In this document: positions 25,640 through 35,245 of the stretch, piece after piece
Position numbering within the stretch: position 1 is the first letter of the stretch
Layout of the letters: each line of letters starts with the position of its first letter
Source: UWMA-0277 sp965183885
GTDB lineage: Bacteria > Bacteroidota > Bacteroidia > Flavobacteriales > BACL11
Assembly: GCA_965183885.1 (NCBI GenBank)
Contig: OZ238992.1
Location: 1,116,001-1,180,000, forward strand
Reading direction: 5' to 3'
DNA: 64,000 nucleotides
The notes under the pieces: generated by a model
What the model saw: the letters and a program-made list of their open reading frames with translations, nothing else
What the model was told of the DNA's origin: nothing
Database searches by the model: none
Made by a program: the position numbers and the translations under genes

Positions 25640-28600
25640 ATGAAAAAAATCTTACTAAGTATTATTGCAATGGTAGCATTGCAATTTACACAAGCACAAA
25701 CTCTAAACTTCTTAGCGTCAAATGACACTATATTTGTTGGGTCAGAGATTGAGTTCACCAACAACTCAAGTGGCTATAACAGCTACCTAATCAATTTTGA
25801 TGAATGTGAAATTGCAGAAGAACTTCCAAGCAGTTTGTGTGATGACCATGCACTTGCAGACACAATTTCTCATTTTTTCTGGTTTCAAAAACCGTATAAC
25901 ATTAAGTTATACGGACTAAATAGTGAAGGCGATAAACTTGACTCTACTACAATTTCTGTTTTAGTAAAAACTAGAAATCATACAAGTAGCTCATCATTAA
26001 CACCTCCACCTGACACTTGTGCTTGCAACCATGTATACAATGGAAGTTTTGAAACTTCAAATATCAACCCTACAGTACAAGGTGCTTTAGGACTAATTAA
26101 TAATTGGGAACATGGCGTTCCTAACTCTTCAGTTTTTGGTTTTGCAAATGCTTCATCAGATATATACATGACAGGAACACCTAATGTGCCTGCATTCATG
26201 GGAGCTTCAGCTCCTATGAATAGATATGGATGGGAAAACCCATATAACTTTGGAACAGCTTATGCAGGAATTCACTGCCATTCAAATACATTTAACATAT
26301 TAACTCAAACAGGTTATAGAAACAGAGAATATCTAGTACAATCTTTAGGTGGATGTAATTTAGTTGCAGGACAAGAGTATAAAGCTAGCATGCAGGTAAG
26401 TCTTGCTGATGCTTCTCAACTTTTTGTTGACCAACTAGGAATGTACTTTGGCCCTAATCATGTAACTACCGCAGGATACGGATACACTAACCAGATGGTT
26501 ATGCAATTTGGAGGTGCTTTTGTCAATCCTCAAGTAGAAATGACAACTCCAATAACTAGTTCATCTGGATGGAATGAAATATCAGGAACTTTTATTGCAA
26601 CAGGAAATGAAGAAGCTGTGCATATTGGAAATTTTGCAAACAATGCCAACACGACTGTGGGTACAAATACAACAGCCGTTCAAATTAATCCAGCAGACCC
26701 AAACACAGCTATAAAGCCAACGGCTTATTATTACATTGATGAAATTAAGATAACCCCTGTACCCTCATTAAGCGCAACTGACACCATTATTTGTGAAGAT
26801 AATTCAGTTACACTAACAATAGAAAATCCTATTGTTTTTAATAATACCGATTTCTATTACGACTGGAGTAATGGAGCAACAACTTCATCAATTACTGTAA
26901 ATCAAGGAGGAGGTTACAGTGTTATTATTTCTAATGATGACTGTGTAATAGATACACTTAGCATTTTTATATATGAATGTTGTGACGCAATGAATTCAAA
27001 TGCAGATTGGTATTATTATGATGGCGCTATAGCTCAAGATATAATTAATGATAATTCCTCTTTTGGCTCATTAATTACTGGAAAAACAATTGCAATTAAT
27101 GGAACTTTTCATTGCGATCAAGACTTAACATTTAAGAATTGCACCCTTTTAATGGGGCCTTACGCTAACATTGAAGTGACAAATGGAGCTACTTTAGAAA
27201 TATTTAAGCAAAGCCTTGTAAAGGCTTGTACTGATGTAATGTGGAAAACGATAGATGTTTTTCCTTCTTGTACTATATCAGTTCGTGGAAGGTCAAAAAT
27301 AAGAGACGGTATAAATGCTATTAATTGCCAAGATAATTCAATGTTTACATTAAGGGAATCTTATTTTGAGGACAATTACACCTCTCTTACTACAAATGAT
27401 AATGTTAACCCTGCAAGTAGTGTTATTTACACACAATTCTACAGCACCAACTATTTGTTAACTCCATACAGTTACAAGCAGCAAGGTCATTGTGGTATTG
27501 ATATTCAGAATACTCAACAACTATATATTGGAAATGGATTAGGATTTACATTTACAAACACCTTTAACACTTTAGATTTTGGAATAATTGTTGAAAATAG
27601 TAGTGTAGATATTATGAACAATAATTTCTATAACATCTGGGCAAACTCTACTTCTGAGCCACATCTTGTAAATGGTTTTAATGTACGACCTGGTAAAGCA
27701 ATTTATGCCGAATCCAACAGTGCGGTTACAACCAACCTGAATGTAGGAAACTCAAATGCCTACAACAAAAACTCCTTTAACCATTGTTTGGAAGGAATTA
27801 TTGTAACAGACAATATAAACACCAGCATACGCGCTAATGATTTGTACGATTCTAAACTAGGAATAAGCGTATCTTATTGTAGTGAAAAAACAATACATAT
27901 TATTGATAACCTAGTACAACAAATGTCTACAGGAATACAAACTTACCTCAATGCTTGTTCTAACTTATTGATTTCAGAAAATGATGTGCTAAACATGAGA
28001 ACTGGAATAAACTGCAATGAGATTGACAACTCATACATTTCATGCAGCATGGTTCCTTCCAACAACTTTGGTGTTGTAAACAACTGCATTTCTGAGGTAA
28101 ACATAGGTATTAACATGTTTAAGTGCTACAATGGAAATGTAAGCTATAACGCTATACAAGAAATAAACCCTTTACCTATGGGGCTAGGAGGACAAGGACT
28201 TAATATGTATTATGGAGAAGGACATAATGTAACTAATAATTATATTGAAGCAAATAATTTATCTCCTAATATTTCTTGTATTAAAGCAGAGTGGTGTAGA
28301 ACAAGAAGTATTAGCTGTAATGAATTACGTAATGCAGAGAATTGCTTGTATTTTATAGGGCAGTCATACTCAAGAACATCCAATAACTCTATGCATAATT
28401 CTAGGAATGGGTTTCATCTTGATGGAAACCTTACAGAAATAGGAACTCAAGGAAATCCCTTCCCTTTTCCATCTGGTACAGCTTCTGATAACCGTTGGTA
28501 TGGGTTTAATACTTTCTTACCACATACCTATTGCTCTAATGGAGCAGATGGTAACTTATCCCCTTTTTATGTAAGATCTACTTTTGCACCATTTTATCCT

Positions 28601-29527
28601 CAATTCAATAATATTGCAGGATCATCATTTCCAATCGCAATAGCTACAGTTAGTGCTAATCCGATTCTATTTAATTGTGAGTTACCTGCTAATTGCGGTA
28701 TTTTGTTAGGACCAGGACCAGGACCAAGCCATACCCCTTACCTTTTAGCTGAAAGCATGGAGGAATCCATAGATAGCAATAACACCACTACCCTAACTAC
28801 TGAAGAAATTTATTTGACCAAAACAAGCGTATATGAAACTGTAAAGAATGACACCAGCATACAAACTGCCAGTACAGAGCTTACAGATTTTATGATTGAG
28901 GAAGAAGAAACAGAAATAGGAACGCTTACAGAAGTAAAAGAGGCGGTAAGTAAAGATAGTGTAGAAATTAGTCAAGCTACACAATTAGTAGATACCTTGG
29001 TAACTTCTAACATGATTGCAGAAACAGAAAAAACATTGTACAGTATATTATTAAACAGGCTGAACAATGGGCAAACTGAAATGCAATTCAACTCTGCCGA
29101 AAAACAAATAGTAGAAGATATTGCTTGGCTTTGTCCTGACACTTACGGCTCAGTAGTATATAAAGCAAGAAGTGTAATGCACTACATTGATACTACCTAT
29201 ATTAATTATGCTAATAGCTGTGAAGTTGGCACACCTAACTCTGGCGCTCGCTTTGCACATACCAACACAGCACAAGAAGAGTTACTACTTATCTATCCTA
29301 ACCCAGCAATCAGCAATATAACTATTAGCATTAGCATTGAGGATAAAGAAGCGTTTTTAGAGTTACAGTTAATAAATAGCTTAGGACAAGTGCTAGAAAC
29401 ACACTCCGTATTTTCTCAAGGAGAAGTGAATTTAGATGTAAGCAGCTTAGCTACAGGAGTTTATTTTATTAACTTAGCAGACCAAGAAGGCAATATTATT
29501 GCTACCAAGAAGCTAACTAAGGAATAA
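25640..29527 (+). CDS. Large T9SS-secreted protein with beta-helix region
   Basis: A 1295-residue secreted protein. Order seen: signal peptide (1-19, ending TQAQ); a PKD-like domain (about 20-110); a Cys-containing carbohydrate-binding-like domain opening CACNHVYNGSFETSN (about 128-370); another beta-sandwich with YYDWSNGATTSSITVNQGG; a long right-handed beta-helix (about 480-980) with repeated short strands such as GIDIQNTQQLYIGNG; a Thr/Glu-rich linker; and a C-terminal type A T9SS sorting domain (LLIYPNPAISNITISI ... SLATGVYFINL). Likely a surface adhesin or polysaccharide-binding protein. It is coupled to the next gene by a 1-nt overlap. Confidence 0.85.
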   Translation: MKKILLSIIAMVALQFTQAQTLNFLASNDTIFVGSEIEFTNNSSGYNSYLINFDECEIAEELPSSLCDDHALADTISHFFWFQKPYNIKLYGLNSEGDKLDSTTISVLVKTRNHTSSSSLTPPPDTCACNHVYNGSFETSNINPTVQGALGLINNWEHGVPNSSVFGFANASSDIYMTGTPNVPAFMGASAPMNRYGWENPYNFGTAYAGIHCHSNTFNILTQTGYRNREYLVQSLGGCNLVAGQEYKASMQVSLADASQLFVDQLGMYFGPNHVTTAGYGYTNQMVMQFGGAFVNPQVEMTTPITSSSGWNEISGTFIATGNEEAVHIGNFANNANTTVGTNTTAVQINPADPNTAIKPTAYYYIDEIKITPVPSLSATDTIICEDNSVTLTIENPIVFNNTDFYYDWSNGATTSSITVNQGGGYSVIISNDDCVIDTLSIFIYECCDAMNSNADWYYYDGAIAQDIINDNSSFGSLITGKTIAINGTFHCDQDLTFKNCTLLMGPYANIEVTNGATLEIFKQSLVKACTDVMWKTIDVFPSCTISVRGRSKIRDGINAINCQDNSMFTLRESYFEDNYTSLTTNDNVNPASSVIYTQFYSTNYLLTPYSYKQQGHCGIDIQNTQQLYIGNGLGFTFTNTFNTLDFGIIVENSSVDIMNNNFYNIWANSTSEPHLVNGFNVRPGKAIYAESNSAVTTNLNVGNSNAYNKNSFNHCLEGIIVTDNINTSIRANDLYDSKLGISVSYCSEKTIHIIDNLVQQMSTGIQTYLNACSNLLISENDVLNMRTGINCNEIDNSYISCSMVPSNNFGVVNNCISEVNIGINMFKCYNGNVSYNAIQEINPLPMGLGGQGLNMYYGEGHNVTNNYIEANNLSPNISCIKAEWCRTRSISCNELRNAENCLYFIGQSYSRTSNNSMHNSRNGFHLDGNLTEIGTQGNPFPFPSGTASDNRWYGFNTFLPHTYCSNGADGNLSPFYVRSTFAPFYPQFNNIAGSSFPIAIATVSANPILFNCELPANCGILLGPGPGPSHTPYLLAESMEESIDSNNTTTLTTEEIYLTKTSVYETVKNDTSIQTASTELTDFMIEEEETEIGTLTEVKEAVSKDSVEISQATQLVDTLVTSNMIAETEKTLYSILLNRLNNGQTEMQFNSAEKQIVEDIAWLCPDTYGSVVYKARSVMHYIDTTYINYANSCEVGTPNSGARFAHTNTAQEELLLIYPNPAISNITISISIEDKEAFLELQLINSLGQVLETHSVFSQGEVNLDVSSLATGVYFINLADQEGNIIATKKLTKE

Positions 29528-30330
29528 TGAAAACCAAAATTACTATATTACTATTTTGCTGTGCTTTTATTATTAAGGCACAGCAAAACTTAGTAATGAA
29601 TGGGAGTTTTGAAGATTATAGCTCTACCTACCCAATAGGAGAAATTATTTCCAACAATGCAGATTTTAATTCTAAAATGAATAACCTAACTGCATTTTCT
29701 TATCAAGATGCATTTGGCAATGGCAACTACCTAGTTATTTTTAATGATACCTCTCAATGGATGCATCAATACGGGTTATTAAGCTGGGATGGAGCAAGTG
29801 AGGGAGAACATTACCTGTACATAAACGGAAGTATAATTGGAAATGACCAGCCAATGGATAAATTCTCCTTAGACTTATTTCAAACAGGTGTGATTTCAGG
29901 AAATACCTATACCCTCATGGTTGACCTTAAACAAACCTCATCTTCTCCTCACCCTTCCTTTATTGAGCAACCCACTATTTTTTTAGATGTTGGACTATCA
30001 AACTATGCAACAAATTTTGGTACTTTTTTACACCAACTTACCCCCCCTGTAGATGATAATTGGGAGACACAGGTTTATCATTTTGTTGCCCCTACTGATG
30101 CCGACTACTTAACTATATCAGCAGTACCTGATATGGGCAACTGCTCCAACTTAATTGATAATGTGCGGCTTTATAGCGGTTATGTAAGTGCTGTTGAGGA
30201 ACACACACCTAAAAAACAATTACTACGCATAGTTGATGTATTGGGTAGAGAAACCAATCCTAAAAAGGATACGCCTCTATTCTATATTTATAGTGATGGT
30301 AGTGTGGAGAAGAAGATAATAATTGAATAA
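29527..30330 (+). CDS. Secreted protein with carbohydrate-binding-like domain, coupled to the T9SS protein
   Basis: A 267-residue exported protein. A signal peptide (1-18, ending IIKAQ) precedes a domain opening NLVMNGSFEDYSST, which parallels the VYNGSFETSN domain in the gene before it. The C-terminus reads LLRIVDVLGRETNPKK followed by LFYIYSDGSVEKKIIIE; this tail is seen in many marine Flavobacteria and looks like a variant T9SS sorting signal. Its ATG overlaps the previous stop (TAATG), so the two proteins are probably made together and may interact outside the cell. Exact ligand unknown. Confidence 0.8.
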   Translation: MKTKITILLFCCAFIIKAQQNLVMNGSFEDYSSTYPIGEIISNNADFNSKMNNLTAFSYQDAFGNGNYLVIFNDTSQWMHQYGLLSWDGASEGEHYLYINGSIIGNDQPMDKFSLDLFQTGVISGNTYTLMVDLKQTSSSPHPSFIEQPTIFLDVGLSNYATNFGTFLHQLTPPVDDNWETQVYHFVAPTDADYLTISAVPDMGNCSNLIDNVRLYSGYVSAVEEHTPKKQLLRIVDVLGRETNPKKDTPLFYIYSDGSVEKKIIIE

Positions 30331-30354
30331 AAAACATAATTTAATATTTAAACC

Positions 30355-30498
30355 ATGGAAATAACACAAGCAATTAAGCCAGGTCCAAAAAGAAAGGCTA
30401 AAACAACTGGTAAACCAGACAGGCGTCAAAGAGATAATAAGAAAACTCCTGGGAATATACCATCACTAAAACCTCATAAGCATAAGAAAGGGGATTAA
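30355..30498 (+). CDS. Small basic protein (47 aa)
   Basis: A 47-residue frame, very rich in Lys, Arg and Pro (opens MEITQAIKPGPKRKAKTTG, ends HKHKKGD). It starts 24 bp after the previous gene in the same direction. The composition suggests nucleic-acid binding, but the family is not recognised. Confidence 0.45.
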   Translation: MEITQAIKPGPKRKAKTTGKPDRRQRDNKKTPGNIPSLKPHKHKKGD

Positions 30499-30588
30499 AA
30501 AATCAAAAATTGGGTTTAACCAAACATAAATAAACTTACCATAACTAGAATGTTTGTAGGGTTTTAGTAATAATTAACAAGATTGCAT

Positions 30589-30614
30589 ATATTCACTAGT
30601 TGTGTGTAATTCAA
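30589..30614 (+). repeat. 26-bp motif upstream of the Pycsar genes, also found at 45888
   Basis: Matches 45888-45913 in 24 of 26 bases, core CACTAG(T/C)TGTGTGTAAT. It lies 8 bp before the PycTM start. It may be a cassette boundary or shared promoter element. Confidence 0.55.
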
Positions 30615-30621
30615 CAATAAC

Positions 30622-31137
30622 ATGAAAAAAATAGAATTTGCATTAGAATCCTTTAAAAACATTCAAGAATTAATAAGATTTATTGATCAAAAATCTGGTG
30701 CAATTTTGGTTCTTGTTGGTTTATTTTTTACTGGATATATTAACTTCATTAAAGACCTTGAATTTACACAAATTAAAGAAGCAAATTTTTGGGAATTTAT
30801 AGTTTTTGTTACGAGTTGCTTAACTTTAATCTGTCTAACACGGGTTATATATATATCAATTTTCAATGTTTTAAAACCGCAACTAGCAAAGAATTACAAA
30901 GAAGATGAATTTTCTTTATTTTATTTTGAGCATTTGCACGCTCTTGGTAAAGAAAAGGTCAATGAAGAGTATCAAGAACTAAAAGAAGATAATATGATAA
31001 AATATATTATTGATCAACAATATGAAGTGTCAAAAATTTTAGATTCTAAAACTAGTGAATTAGGAAAGTCATTCAATTGGTTGTTTGCTTCTTTAGTTTC
31101 ACTCGCTTCATTCATTTTATTCACAAACCTATTATAG
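30622..31137 (+). CDS. pycTM: Pycsar effector, membrane type (PycTM-like, DUF5706)
   Basis: A 171-residue membrane protein matching the Pycsar effector pattern. An amphipathic N-terminal helix (ESFKNIQELIRFIDQKSGA) leads into a first membrane segment (about 27-45), then a second (about 60-82), a charged cytoplasmic stretch, and a C-terminal membrane segment (about 150-170). In characterised Pycsar systems the effector senses cyclic pyrimidine nucleotides and disrupts the membrane, killing or arresting the infected cell. The cyclase gene follows 12 bp downstream, so the two form a defence operon. Here the effector comes first. Specific ligand is not readable from sequence. Confidence 0.85.
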   Translation: MKKIEFALESFKNIQELIRFIDQKSGAILVLVGLFFTGYINFIKDLEFTQIKEANFWEFIVFVTSCLTLICLTRVIYISIFNVLKPQLAKNYKEDEFSLFYFEHLHALGKEKVNEEYQELKEDNMIKYIIDQQYEVSKILDSKTSELGKSFNWLFASLVSLASFILFTNLL

Positions 31138-31149
31138 CTTATTAAACAA

Positions 31150-31875
31150 ATGAACAAAAAAGATATTATTAATAAGGTTGATGAGGTTTTAAAGGAAAAA
31201 TTTGCCCAATACAATACCGAATCTGTGCCCGATTTAGAAAAGAACCCTGACAGTAGACTGACACATGGAAGTTCAGGGTTCTTAGGGAGATTTTGTTTCC
31301 TATATGTCGATATGAGAGGGTCCTCTTCGTATACAGACGGCCATCGTCTACAAACTATAACTAAAATTTACAAGGTATTCCATCATTGTATGGTTGAATG
31401 CATTAAAGAGTTTGATGGAAAAGTTAGAAGTTTTGATGGCGATAGAGTGCTTGCAGTTTTTGAAGGAGAAGGAAAAGAAAACAATGCAATTGAATGTGCC
31501 ATGAAAATGGTAGGATGTAAGTATGATATACTTCAACCTAAGATTAAAGCTAAGTTTAAGAATGATAGCTTTTCTTTTGGAGTCGGAATTGCAACAGGGG
31601 ATATATTGATATCCAAAGCGGGTGTAGGATATGACAAGAATAATAGAGACCTTATATGGATTGGGGACCCTGCAAACCTAGGAGCAAAATTAAGCGATGA
31701 TGCAGATGGTCCATATTCAATTTATGTGTGCGAAAAAACATTCAGAAAATTGCTAGACAAAAATAGATATACCAATAAAGGTGGAGTAAAAACAGATATG
31801 TGGAGCGCATTTAAATTCAGATTTAAAGACGAACAAATAGATATATATAGAACAGGGTATTATAGGTCATTATAA
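31150..31875 (+). CDS. pycC: Pycsar nucleotide cyclase (PycC-like)
   Basis: A 241-residue class III cyclase-domain protein. Metal-binding Asp54 is in YVDMRGSSS and the second Asp (Asp98) in FDGDRVLAVFEG; the region AGVGYDKNN ... IWIGDPANLGAKL carries the late active-site Asn (about 176). There is no membrane or sensor domain, unlike ordinary adenylate cyclases. Members paired with a DUF5706 effector make cCMP or cUMP on phage infection in the Pycsar system. The operon position next to the effector is the main reason for this call; the base (C or U) used cannot be told by eye. Confidence 0.87.
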   Translation: MNKKDIINKVDEVLKEKFAQYNTESVPDLEKNPDSRLTHGSSGFLGRFCFLYVDMRGSSSYTDGHRLQTITKIYKVFHHCMVECIKEFDGKVRSFDGDRVLAVFEGEGKENNAIECAMKMVGCKYDILQPKIKAKFKNDSFSFGVGIATGDILISKAGVGYDKNNRDLIWIGDPANLGAKLSDDADGPYSIYVCEKTFRKLLDKNRYTNKGGVKTDMWSAFKFRFKDEQIDIYRTGYYRSL

Positions 31876-32053
31876 AAACAAAACTACATAAAACAATAAG
31901 TATTTTTCTACTTAACCCAAATTTTCAATAGGGCTTTAAAAATGAAAAAGCTAAAACAAATAAAACCAACCTTTTATTTCTCATAACAACAGTGTAAATA
32001 CGGGTAGCTTGGTAGGGATTTATTCCTTATTTTAGCACTAATAAAATTGTAAC

Positions 32054-35000
32054 ATGACAATAGAACAATATATTGATAACTTAAATCAGAGGTATTTGCT
32101 TGGTAATGCAACGGAGCATACTTACAGGGGTGATTTGCAGCAGTTAATTGAAAGTTTAGTTCCTGAAATAAGAGCTACTAATGAGCCAAAAAGACAATCT
32201 TGCGGAGCACCTGACTACATCTTGACTAAAAAAGATATACCGGTAGGGTTTATTGAAGCTAAAGATATTGGAGATAAAGACCTTGAGGGAAAGAAAAAAT
32301 CAGTAAATAAAGAGCAATTTGACCGATATAAAGCATCATTAGTTAATTTGATTTTTACAGATTACATAGATTTTCATTTATATAATGATGGTGAGTTTGT
32401 TACCAGAATTGCCATTGCAGAAGTAACTGAGAAAGGAATTGTTGCATTACCTCAAAATTTTGAAACGTTTGAAAATCTGATAAAAGATTTTTGTACTCAC
32501 ATAGGACAAAACATAAAAAGCTCAAAAAAATTAGCAGAAATGATGGCGGGCAAAGCCCGCCTTCTTTCTGATGTTATTGAAAAGGCTTTGACCAGTGATG
32601 AAGACAATCAAGAAGATAGTACTTTGAAAGAGCAAATGACTGCTTTTAAAAGTATTCTGATTCACGACATTACACCAAAAGGGTTTGCAGACGTTTATGC
32701 TCAAACCATTGCTTACGGAATGTTTGCTGCTCGATTGCACGACCCAACTTTAGATACATTTAGCAGACAAGAAGCAGCAGAATTGATTCCTAAATCAAAT
32801 CCATTTTTAAGAAAACTATTTGGCTACATTGCTGGACCCGATATTGATGACAGAATTAAATGGATTGTTGACAACCTTACCGAAATATTTTTAGCCTGCA
32901 ATGTTGAAGAAATTCTAAAGAATTACGGAAAAACTACAAAAATGGAAGACCCAATTATCCATTTTTATGAAACTTTTTTGGCAGAATACGACCCGAAACT
33001 AAGAAAAGCAAGAGGTGTTTGGTACACTCCTGCCCCTGTTGTAAATTTTATTGTTCGTGCAGTTGATGATATTTTAAAAACAGAATTTGATTTACCACAG
33101 GGTTTGGCAGACACTTCTAAAACTAAAATTTCTGTAAATACTCAAACTCCTGACAAGCGTTCTACAACTGGTTACAAGCAAACAGAACAAGAAGTACACA
33201 AAGTACAAATTCTTGACCCAGCCACAGGAACAGGAACTTTTTTAGCAGAAGTAATAAAACACGTAAACAAAAAATTTAAAAGTCAAGAAGGTATTTGGAG
33301 TGGTTACGTAGAAAATCACTTACTGCCTCGTTTAAATGGTTTTGAATTACTAATGGCAAGTTATGCAATGGCACATTTGCAATTAGACTTATTGCTAAAA
33401 GGAACAGGCTTTAAACCCACAAAAGATCAACGAACAAGAGTTTACCTTACTAATAGTTTAGAAGAGTACCACCCCGACACAGGAACTTTATTTGCTAATT
33501 GGTTAAGTAGTGAAGCTAATGAAGCTAATCATATTAAACGTGACAGTCCAGTAATGTGCATCATTGGAAACCCTCCTTATAGTGGCGAAAGTGCTAATAA
33601 GGGAGATTGGATTATGAACTTAATGCAAGACTACAAAAAAGAGCCTGGAGGTAAGGAAAAACTAAAAGAACGAAACCCAAAATTTATCAATGATGATTAT
33701 GTAAAGTTTTTACGTTATGGACAGCATTTTATTGAAAAAAATGGAAGTGGTGTTTTAGCGTTTATTAACCCTCACGGTTTTTTAGACAACCCTACTTTTA
33801 GAGGAATGCGTTGGCATTTATTAAAGACATACGATAAAATTTATACAATAGATTTACACGGTAATAGTAATATAAAAGAGACTTGTCCTGATGGAAGTCC
33901 TGACATTAATGTATTCGATATTCAGCAAGGTGTTTCTATTACAATATTTGTAAAGACGGGTAAAAAGAAATCAAATAATCTTGGTAAAGTATTCCATTAT
34001 GACCTATTTGGTAAACGTGATGATAAATATGCCTTTTTGTCTAGTAATTCTTTAAAGACAATACCATACACAGAATTACCATTAAAAGCACCAATGTTTT
34101 ATATGGTGCCCCGAGATTATCAAACTGAAGAGGAATATAACAAAGGGTTCTTATTAAATGAACTATTTATTAAGTCTACTATCGGAGTCCAAACACACAG
34201 AGATGATTTAGTTATAGATATCGATAAATCACATTTAATAAAACGTTTTAAAGATATTTTTTCAAATGATGATAAACCATCTTTAATATCTAAGTATAAT
34301 ATAAAGGAATCAAATCATTGGAAACTAAATAATGTAATTGAGAAAGAAAAAACATTCAATGAAAATGAATTGAGAAAAATTACATACCGCCCTTTTGATG
34401 AAAGGGAAATCTATTATAACGAAAGTTTTGTTGACCGAACAAGACGTAGTGTAGGAAGTGAATTAAATGAAGATAATCTAGTTTTAAATCTAGCTAAAAT
34501 CGTAAAAGCAGAATGGAATCACACATTAATTACAAAGTCAATTCCAACAGCTATATCTATGGATATTAATGGGACTTATTTTACACCACTTTATATTTAC
34601 CCTAAATTAAATAGACAACAAACGATTGAGAAAGATGAGAAAAGAAAGCCAAATCTAAACCTAGAAATTGTTGATGTAATTGCTAAAAAATTGGATTTAG
34701 TTTTCACAAATGAAAAAGACACAACAGAAAATACATTTTCTCCAATTGACATTTTAGATTACATATATGCTGTTTTACATTCTCCAACTTATCGAGAAAA
34801 GTATAATGCTTTTTTAAAGACAGGATTTCCAAAAGTGACATATCCAAAAAACCAAAATACATTTTGGCAATTAGTAAAATTGGGCGGAGAAATCAGACAA
34901 ATTCATTTATTGGAATCTCCAAAAGTTGAAGATTACGTTACAAGTTATCCTGTAAATGGTGACAATGTTATTACTAGAAAAATAACTAAAACTGACAAAG

Positions 35001-35245
35001 GTTTTGAGCCATTTGACGATACGAAAGGTAGAGTTTGGATAAATGACGAACAGTATTTTGATAATGTGCCTATAGTTGCTTGGGAGTTTTACATTGGTGG
35101 TTACCAACCAGCACAAAAATGGTTGAAAGACAGAAGGGAAAGAGAATTAAAATTTGAGGACATATTACATTATCAGAAAATTATAGTTGCTCTAACTGAA
35201 ACGGATAGGATAATGAAGGAAATTGATAAAATTGAGATTGAGTAA
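32054..35245 (+). CDS. Type IIG-like restriction-modification enzyme (single chain)
   Basis: A 1063-residue protein combining nuclease and N6-adenine methyltransferase. The N-terminal nuclease has a PD-(D/E)xK site: Pro53-Asp54 and Glu68-Ala-Lys70 (GAPDYIL ... GFIEAKD). The methyltransferase has motif I DPATGTGTFL (about 388) and motif IV NPPYSGES (about 505). The C-terminal 400 residues should hold the target-recognition domain. No helicase motifs are seen, so this is not an ISP or type I translocating enzyme. It cuts unmodified foreign DNA and protects its own by methylation. It lies 178 bp after Pycsar, making a defence cluster. Confidence 0.9.
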   Translation: MTIEQYIDNLNQRYLLGNATEHTYRGDLQQLIESLVPEIRATNEPKRQSCGAPDYILTKKDIPVGFIEAKDIGDKDLEGKKKSVNKEQFDRYKASLVNLIFTDYIDFHLYNDGEFVTRIAIAEVTEKGIVALPQNFETFENLIKDFCTHIGQNIKSSKKLAEMMAGKARLLSDVIEKALTSDEDNQEDSTLKEQMTAFKSILIHDITPKGFADVYAQTIAYGMFAARLHDPTLDTFSRQEAAELIPKSNPFLRKLFGYIAGPDIDDRIKWIVDNLTEIFLACNVEEILKNYGKTTKMEDPIIHFYETFLAEYDPKLRKARGVWYTPAPVVNFIVRAVDDILKTEFDLPQGLADTSKTKISVNTQTPDKRSTTGYKQTEQEVHKVQILDPATGTGTFLAEVIKHVNKKFKSQEGIWSGYVENHLLPRLNGFELLMASYAMAHLQLDLLLKGTGFKPTKDQRTRVYLTNSLEEYHPDTGTLFANWLSSEANEANHIKRDSPVMCIIGNPPYSGESANKGDWIMNLMQDYKKEPGGKEKLKERNPKFINDDYVKFLRYGQHFIEKNGSGVLAFINPHGFLDNPTFRGMRWHLLKTYDKIYTIDLHGNSNIKETCPDGSPDINVFDIQQGVSITIFVKTGKKKSNNLGKVFHYDLFGKRDDKYAFLSSNSLKTIPYTELPLKAPMFYMVPRDYQTEEEYNKGFLLNELFIKSTIGVQTHRDDLVIDIDKSHLIKRFKDIFSNDDKPSLISKYNIKESNHWKLNNVIEKEKTFNENELRKITYRPFDEREIYYNESFVDRTRRSVGSELNEDNLVLNLAKIVKAEWNHTLITKSIPTAISMDINGTYFTPLYIYPKLNRQQTIEKDEKRKPNLNLEIVDVIAKKLDLVFTNEKDTTENTFSPIDILDYIYAVLHSPTYREKYNAFLKTGFPKVTYPKNQNTFWQLVKLGGEIRQIHLLESPKVEDYVTSYPVNGDNVITRKITKTDKGFEPFDDTKGRVWINDEQYFDNVPIVAWEFYIGGYQPAQKWLKDRRERELKFEDILHYQKIIVALTETDRIMKEIDKIEIE

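Noticed and set aside
30589..30614. Integron attC site
   Set aside because: No integron integrase is seen and the R/L box pattern of attC cannot be shown by eye; kept only as an unexplained shared motif.
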